A stretch of DNA of 64,000 nucleotides from positions 434,001 to 498,000 of the forward strand of contig NZ_QBDT01000001.1 in assembly GCF_004124325.1 (NCBI RefSeq), given 5' to 3'. The notes beneath the pieces are model-generated. The model was not told where the DNA came from and searched no databases. It saw only the letters and a list, made by a program, of their open reading frames with translations. The stretch comes from Streptomyces sp. L2 (GTDB lineage: Bacteria > Actinomycetota > Actinomycetes > Streptomycetales > Streptomycetaceae). Positions 61,626 through 64,000 of this stretch are shown here, in pieces. Numbering within the stretch: position 1 is the stretch's first letter; each line of letters begins with the position of its first letter. A program made the translations under genes and the position numbers.

Positions 61626-62117
61626 TCAGGTGCGCCCCTCGCGCTCCTGGACGTCCTCCAGCACGGTGGACCGGCCGGTCCACCGTGCCCGTACGACGGT
61701 GAATCCGGCGGCCTCCGCGTCGTCGCAGACGAGCGCGTCGTCGTCGACGAGGACCCGGATCTCCCGCTCACGCGCGAGCCGCCGCAGGATCTCCAGCTTG
61801 GTGTACCGGGCGGGCCTGCGGTCGGCGTTGCCCCGCATGTGCACCGGCCCCTCGGGCAGGCCATGGGCGGCGAGCCAGTCCACGGTGTCGCGCCGGCAGC
61901 GCTCGGGCCGCCCGGTGAGGTACACGAGGTCGCACTCCCGCGCGCTGTCGAGCGCGAGGGCGACGCCCTCGGCGAGCGGCGGGTCGTGCGGCGCGGCGGC
62001 GAAGAACGCGTCCCAGTTCCGCGGCCGCTCCGTCAGGAAGTGCTGGCGGTGCGCGGTGTCGGCGAGGGTGTTGTCGAGGTCGAACACGGCGAGCGGCCGC
62101 TGCTGGCTGTCGGTCAC
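61626..62117 (-). CDS. HAD-family phosphatase (acid phosphatase/PNKP-like)
   Basis: A 163-residue HAD phosphatase. Motif I is AVFDLDNTLADTAHRQHF (DxDxT with nucleophile Asp), motif II VYLTGRPERCR (Thr), motif III is near YTKLEILRRL (Lys), and motif IV VLVDDDALVCDDAEA (paired Asp). It resembles small polynucleotide-phosphatase- or LNS2-like HADs. GTG 62117 starts only 10 bases from the 169-bp element, so its promoter now lies inside or beyond the insertion. The substrate is unknown. Confidence 0.88.
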   Translation of the reverse strand: MTDSQQRPLAVFDLDNTLADTAHRQHFLTERPRNWDAFFAAAPHDPPLAEGVALALDSARECDLVYLTGRPERCRRDTVDWLAAHGLPEGPVHMRGNADRRPARYTKLEILRRLAREREIRVLVDDDALVCDDAEAAGFTVVRARWTGRSTVLEDVQEREGRT

Positions 62118-62126
62118 GGGCCCACC

Positions 62127-62295
62127 CTAGTGCCCCGGCAGGCGACGTTTGCCCGTGAAGGAGCGGCGTCCGGTGCGTGCTCTCGGTGTGCCGGCCGGAA
62201 GTCCTCGTACTGGATGTACTTGGGCTTTCGGCCGGTGCGTCGAGAGGGCGTGCCGGGCGTCGCGACGGGGCGAACGTCGCCTGTTGGGGCACTAG
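62127..62295. mobile_element. 169-bp foldback element, copy B (MITE-like)
   Basis: Second copy of the element at 15010-15178, in the same orientation, with the same length and only four base differences. CTAG borders lie at 62127-62130 and 62292-62295. The terminal inverted repeats match over 25 of 28 positions here, slightly better than in copy A because TAGTGCCCC is intact. It sits between the divergent HAD phosphatase and LLM oxidoreductase genes, taking up most of their shared promoter region. Confidence 0.85.
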
Positions 62296-62357
62296 CCAGC
62301 GGTGCTCGGGCGTGGGGCTTCGGGAATCCTGGGGCGGCCGCGGTGTTGAACCCTGGT

Positions 62358-63374
62358 GTGAGTGCACTGATCGCCCGGACCCCGTTCTCCGTCCTGGACC
62401 GCTCCCGCATCCGGGAGGGCCGCCCGCCCGCGGAGGCGCTGCGGGACACCGTCGCGCTGGCCCGGGAGGCGGAGGCGCTCGGCTACCACCGCTTCTGGGT
62501 CTCGGAGCACCACGGCGTGCCCGGGGTCGCCGGGTCCGCGCCGACCGTGCTGGCCGCGGCCGTGGCCGCCGCCACCCGAACGATCCGCGTCGGCACGGGC
62601 GGGGTCATGCTGCCCAACCACCAACCCCTCGTCGTCGCAGAGCAGTTCGGCGTGCTGGAGTCGCTGTTCCCGGGCCGGATCGACATGGGCCTCGGACGTT
62701 CGGTGGGCTTCACCGGCGGGGTGCGCAAGGCGCTGGGCCGGGACAAGGACGACGCGGAGGACTTCGCCACACAGGTCGCCGAGCTGCTCGGCTGGTTCGC
62801 GGGGACCTCACCCACGGGGGTGCGGGCCCGCCCTGCGGAGGGCCTGCGCGTGCCGCCGTACCTGCTGGCCATGGGCGAGGGCGCGCGGATCGCCGCCGAC
62901 GCGGGGCTGCCGATGGTCATCGGTGACCTGCGCGACCGTGAGCGGATGCTGCGCGGCATCGACGTCTACCGCTCGGCGTTCCGGGCGTCGCCCTGGGCGC
63001 CGGAGCCGTACGTGGTGATCTCCGGTTCGGTCGCGGTCGCGGCGACCTCGCGGGAGGCGCGCCGGCTGCTGGTGCCGGAGGCGTGGGCGGCGGCACACGC
63101 GCGCACGCACGGCACGTTCCCGCCGCTGGCACCGGCCGACGACATCGAGCGGCGCACGATGACCGCGAAGGAGCGCGAGCTGTACGACGCCGCGCTCGCC
63201 GGGCACATCGCCGGCACCGAGGAAGAGGTCGCGGACGAACTGGAGTCCGTGCTGAAGGAGACGGGCGCGGACGAGGTGCTCGTGACGACGAGCAGCTACG
63301 ACCGTACGGCCCTGCTGGACTCCTACCGGCGGCTCGCCGCCGTCTCGAGATGCGAACCCGGCGCGGGGCGGTGA
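62358..63374 (+). CDS. LLM-class flavin-dependent oxidoreductase
   Basis: A 338-residue luciferase-like monooxygenase (TIM barrel), using FMNH2 from a separate reductase. The MsnO8-like pattern is seen: VALAREAEALGYHRFWVSEH near residue 40, RTIRVGTGGVMLPNHQPLVV near 80, EQFGVLESLFPGRIDMGLGR near 100 and LAMGEGARIAADAGLPMVIG. The C-terminus carries HIAGTEEEVADELESVLKET, typical of the family. GTG 62358 is preceded by CCCTG without a clear ribosome binding site. The upstream promoter region is mostly the 169-bp element. Confidence 0.92.
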   Translation: MSALIARTPFSVLDRSRIREGRPPAEALRDTVALAREAEALGYHRFWVSEHHGVPGVAGSAPTVLAAAVAAATRTIRVGTGGVMLPNHQPLVVAEQFGVLESLFPGRIDMGLGRSVGFTGGVRKALGRDKDDAEDFATQVAELLGWFAGTSPTGVRARPAEGLRVPPYLLAMGEGARIAADAGLPMVIGDLRDRERMLRGIDVYRSAFRASPWAPEPYVVISGSVAVAATSREARRLLVPEAWAAAHARTHGTFPPLAPADDIERRTMTAKERELYDAALAGHIAGTEEEVADELESVLKETGADEVLVTTSSYDRTALLDSYRRLAAVSRCEPGAGR

Positions 63375-63412
63375 CCCTGGAGGGGAAGCCTCAAGCTACG
63401 AGGAGGGCTGCC

Positions 63413-63601
63413 ATGTCCGTCATGGACAAGCTCAAGCAAATGCTCAAGGGCCACGAAGACCAGGCCAGCAAGGGCATCGACAAGGGTGGCGACATGCTCG
63501 ACGAGCGCACCCAGGGCAAGTACAGCTCGCAGGTCGACACCGCGCAGGACAAGCTGAATGAGCAGCTCAGGAGGGACCAGGACCAGCCTCCGCAGCCGTA
63601 G
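63413..63601 (+). CDS. MT0933-type antitoxin-like small protein
   Basis: A 62-residue hydrophilic protein: MDKLKQMLKGHEDQASKGID, then KGGDMLDERTQGKYSSQVDT and QDKLNEQLRR. It matches the MT0933/Rv0909 antitoxin family, whose partner toxin in mycobacteria is Rv0910. No toxin gene adjoins it here, and many Streptomyces have solitary copies, so the name is by family only. GAGGAGGGCTGCC precedes ATG 63413. The amphipathic helices are also compatible with a stress (CsbD-like) protein. Confidence 0.85.
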   Translation: MSVMDKLKQMLKGHEDQASKGIDKGGDMLDERTQGKYSSQVDTAQDKLNEQLRRDQDQPPQP

Positions 63602-63607
63602 CGGGTA

Positions 63608-64000
63608 GTGCACAGCCCCCACGATCCGTACGTCCGCGTCCGCGGCGCCCGTGAGCACAATCTCCGGGGCGTCGACGTGGACATCCCCCGGGATGTGCTG
63701 GCCGTGTTCACCGGCGTGTCCGGCTCGGGGAAGTCGTCCCTGGCGTTCGGCACCGTCTATGCCGAGGCCCAGCGACGCTACTTCGAGTCGGTCGCGCCGT
63801 ACGCGCGCAGGCTGATCCACCAGGTCGGGGCGCCCAAGGTCGGTGAGATCACCGGGCTGCCGCCCGCGGTGTCGCTGCAGCAGCGCCGCTCGGCCCCCAC
63901 CGCGCGCTCCTCCGTCGGCACGGTCACCAACCTCTCCAACTCCCTGCGCATGCTGTTCTCCCGCGCCGGGACCTATCCCCCGGGCGCCGAGAGTCTCGAC
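63608..64000 (+). CDS. UvrA-like excinuclease paralogue, N-terminal part
   Basis: The first 131 codons of an ABC-type excinuclease subunit A paralogue, cut by the window end. VRGAREHNLRGVDVDIPRDV and the Walker A FTGVSGSGKSSLAFGTVYAE are followed by AQRRYFESVAPYARRLIHQV and PPAVSLQQRRSAPTARSSVG. True UvrA reads [20 protein letters not shown]; here the sequence deviates in ways seen in UvrA2/DrrC-type paralogues, linked with drug resistance or unknown roles. The GTG at 63608 starts 7 bases after the small antitoxin-like gene, with no strong ribosome binding site. Confidence 0.85.
   Translation, partial: MHSPHDPYVRVRGAREHNLRGVDVDIPRDVLAVFTGVSGSGKSSLAFGTVYAEAQRRYFESVAPYARRLIHQVGAPKVGEITGLPPAVSLQQRRSAPTARSSVGTVTNLSNSLRMLFSRAGTYPPGAESLD

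Overview
The window reads as chromosomal DNA of a streptomycete. GC content is very high, GTG starts are common, stop-start overlaps of the ATGA/GTGA type are frequent, and the gene set is typical of the genus: ergothioneine operon, DUF2252, several SpoIIE-type phosphatases, dodecin, an L,D-transpeptidase lipoprotein. No rRNA, tRNA, CRISPR array, prophage or complete insertion sequence was seen. All calls come from reading translations and motifs by eye, with no database search.

Layout. 1-9.9 kb: the 5' end of a LuxR/MalT-type ATPase regulator, a GH15 glucoamylase-like enzyme overlapping an MFS exporter, a BrkB/YihY protein with a damaged 5' end, a DUF2252 protein coupled to a two-helix K+ channel, and three small membrane proteins. 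9.9-10.5 kb: a scar where a membrane-protein gene and a TetR gene are both cut. 10.8-18.7 kb: two cytochrome P450s, a penicillin-binding transpeptidase, a GNAT enzyme coupled to a second IF-1 gene whose stop codon lies in the end of a 169-bp foldback element, a GDSL lipase and an amidohydrolase. 18.7-24.6 kb: two divergent SpoIIE-family phosphatases, a DHFR-like protein and an L,D-transpeptidase. 25.0-27.6 kb: an unusual two-gene operon (helical-vWA protein plus a partner that may be of the ARPP type).

28-45 kb looks like a low-oxygen / nitrogen-oxide / redox region: cNMP-binding protein, cupins, hemerythrin-DUF2249 protein, 7Fe ferredoxin, a Cys-rich winged-helix regulator, narGHJI, a third phosphatase with a large Gly-Pro repeat insert, an orphan ctaD and a second hemerythrin. 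45-55 kb: DUF488, DUF2945, peptide deformylase, flavoprotein disulfide reductase, thioredoxin, a TetR/FMN-reductase pair with two matching operators, GNAT, amidase, then a second, shorter copy of the Cys-rich regulator / DUF1772-like / cupin module, and a PemK-like toxin overlapping tail-to-tail with a PARG-like macrodomain protein. 55-64 kb: egtABCD, a sugar-binding lipoprotein with a DasR/GntR-like operator, dodecin, a HAD phosphatase, a second copy of the 169-bp element, an LLM flavin oxidoreductase, an MT0933-type antitoxin-like peptide and the start of a UvrA paralogue.

Points most worth following: the two nearly identical 169-bp CTAG-flanked foldback elements (MITE-like); the vWA/partner operon; the duplicated Cys-rich regulator module, which I infer to be an Fe-S-based redox or NO response unit; the broken gene pair at about 10.3 kb; and an unusual number of short in-frame tandem repeats.
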